From contig CAJNOL010001299.1 of NCBI GenBank assembly GCA_905250125.1, positions 1 to 64,000 on the forward strand: a stretch of 64,000 nt of DNA, in the 5' to 3' direction. The number at the start of each line of letters is the position of its first letter. Positions within the stretch are counted from its first letter, which is position 1. The notes beneath the pieces were generated by a model. It saw only the letters and a program-made list of their open reading frames with translations. It searched no databases and was not told where the DNA came from. Source of the stretch: Rotaria sordida (lineage: Eukaryota; Rotifera; Eurotatoria; Philodinida; Philodinidae). The position numbers and the translations under genes were made by a program. Of the stretch, positions 63,420 to 64,000 are shown piece by piece.

Positions 63420-64000
63420 GGAATGAGCTGAAATTTTCAGGATAGATTGGAGGCATTAACGAGAGTCTATGATAAAACTTTCACCTCAAAACTATTTCAT
63501 TGAAGGAAGATATTCACCAAATAACGCTCGAAAAATAGATTATTTGACAACCCAAATTTCACTGTAACGGTTCGTCCAATATAGAAATATTTTTCTTTTT
63601 TTGTTTGAAAGAGCATGTCAAAGTGCAGGACACTACGTCACCCTTTTTTTTGAAATAGTCGCTTTTTAATTGCAAAAAAAAGAGATTAGAAGTTCAGCGA
63701 CTAAAAACTTTATCAAAAAATTCTAATCGAAATATATCACTGAGTTTATATTGACTAAAGAAAAGGGCTATTGAAAAAAAAAAGGGCGACGTACTACTTT
63801 GCATCTTGACACGCTCTTTCAAACAAAAAAACATATTAATACATTGGACGAACCATTACAGAGAAATTTGGAATGTGCGTACAAGAAAGCGAAAAATGAA
63901 AAAAACCACTGGTTTTTCGACAAATGGCTCTCTGAAATTCTGGAAAATTTCTTGGAAAAATGGAGGTCTTAGGAAAATTTTTTATCAATTCGGAAAGAGC
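63420..64000. mobile_element. Right-edge repeat with internal inverted arms, cut by the window end
   Basis: CCAAATTTCACTGTAACGG...GTTTGAAAGAGCATGTCA (about 63552-63621) is mirrored by TGACACGCTCTTTCAAAC...CCATTACAGAGAAATTTGG (about 63808-63871). A related single-orientation copy lies at 26550-27070 in an FHIP intron. No coding capacity is visible in the part shown. Confidence 0.65.

Overview
This window looks like nuclear DNA from an invertebrate, most likely a bdelloid rotifer of the Rotaria/Adineta kind. The evidence is strong AT richness, genes split by many GT-AG introns that are often only 45-100 bp, an animal gene set (alpha-type nicotinic receptor, parkin-type RBR, FHIP, ubinuclein, CYP3-clan P450s), a single-exon zinc-finger/coiled-coil/SPRY-like gene, a fungal-looking Sec14 gene, and scattered TGTGGG-like tracts resembling the bdelloid telomere repeat. 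Species assignment is inference. No operons, CRISPR arrays or confident tRNA/rRNA genes were seen. Exon joins were read by eye from GT/AG sites and frame continuity.

Layout. 1-1160: no secure gene; one possible decayed cysteine-rich minus-strand sequence. 1161-6861 (-): ubinuclein, the HIRA-complex histone chaperone subunit, 15 exons, about 950 aa. 7067-9792 (-): a type I membrane receptor with WSC-like and C-type-lectin-like ectodomains and a cytoplasmic tail carrying an ITIM-type tyrosine motif. 10738-11769 (+): a parkin-like RBR E3 lacking the Ubl and RING0 parts. 13014-16329 (+): nicotinic receptor alpha-type subunit with unusual pore residues. 19201-29002 (+): FHIP (FTS-Hook-FHIP dynein adaptor), 18 exons, about 1106 aa. 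32978-33765 (-): low-complexity, possibly nuclear protein. 35798-36061 (-): 67-aa two-EF-hand protein. 37823-39026 (+): TEX47-like BLUF-fold protein. 44050-45215 (+): Sec14/CRAL-TRIO lipid-transfer protein of fungal Csr1 type. 46511-48253 and 48583-50656 (+): tandem CYP3-clan P450s with mosaic similarity. 52771-53808 (-): B-box-like/coiled-coil/SPRY-like protein. 53809-64000: about 10 kb without a recognisable gene, rich in repeats.

The genes are not a functional cluster; they cover chromatin assembly, cell-surface sensing, ubiquitin signalling, neuronal signalling, endosome transport, calcium binding, lipid transfer and detoxification. Introns and intergenic DNA hold several small non-autonomous transposon-like elements, mostly imperfect palindromes: two related copies sit in introns of the ubinuclein and receptor genes, one element has a clean TA target duplication (57930-58820), one looks like a piggyBac-type end (56856), and one family is shared by an FHIP intron and the right window edge.

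The most interesting candidates are the lectin/WSC receptor with an ITIM-like tail, the RBR-only parkin relative, the nicotinic subunit with Lys at -1' and Val at 9', and the probable horizontally acquired Sec14 gene.
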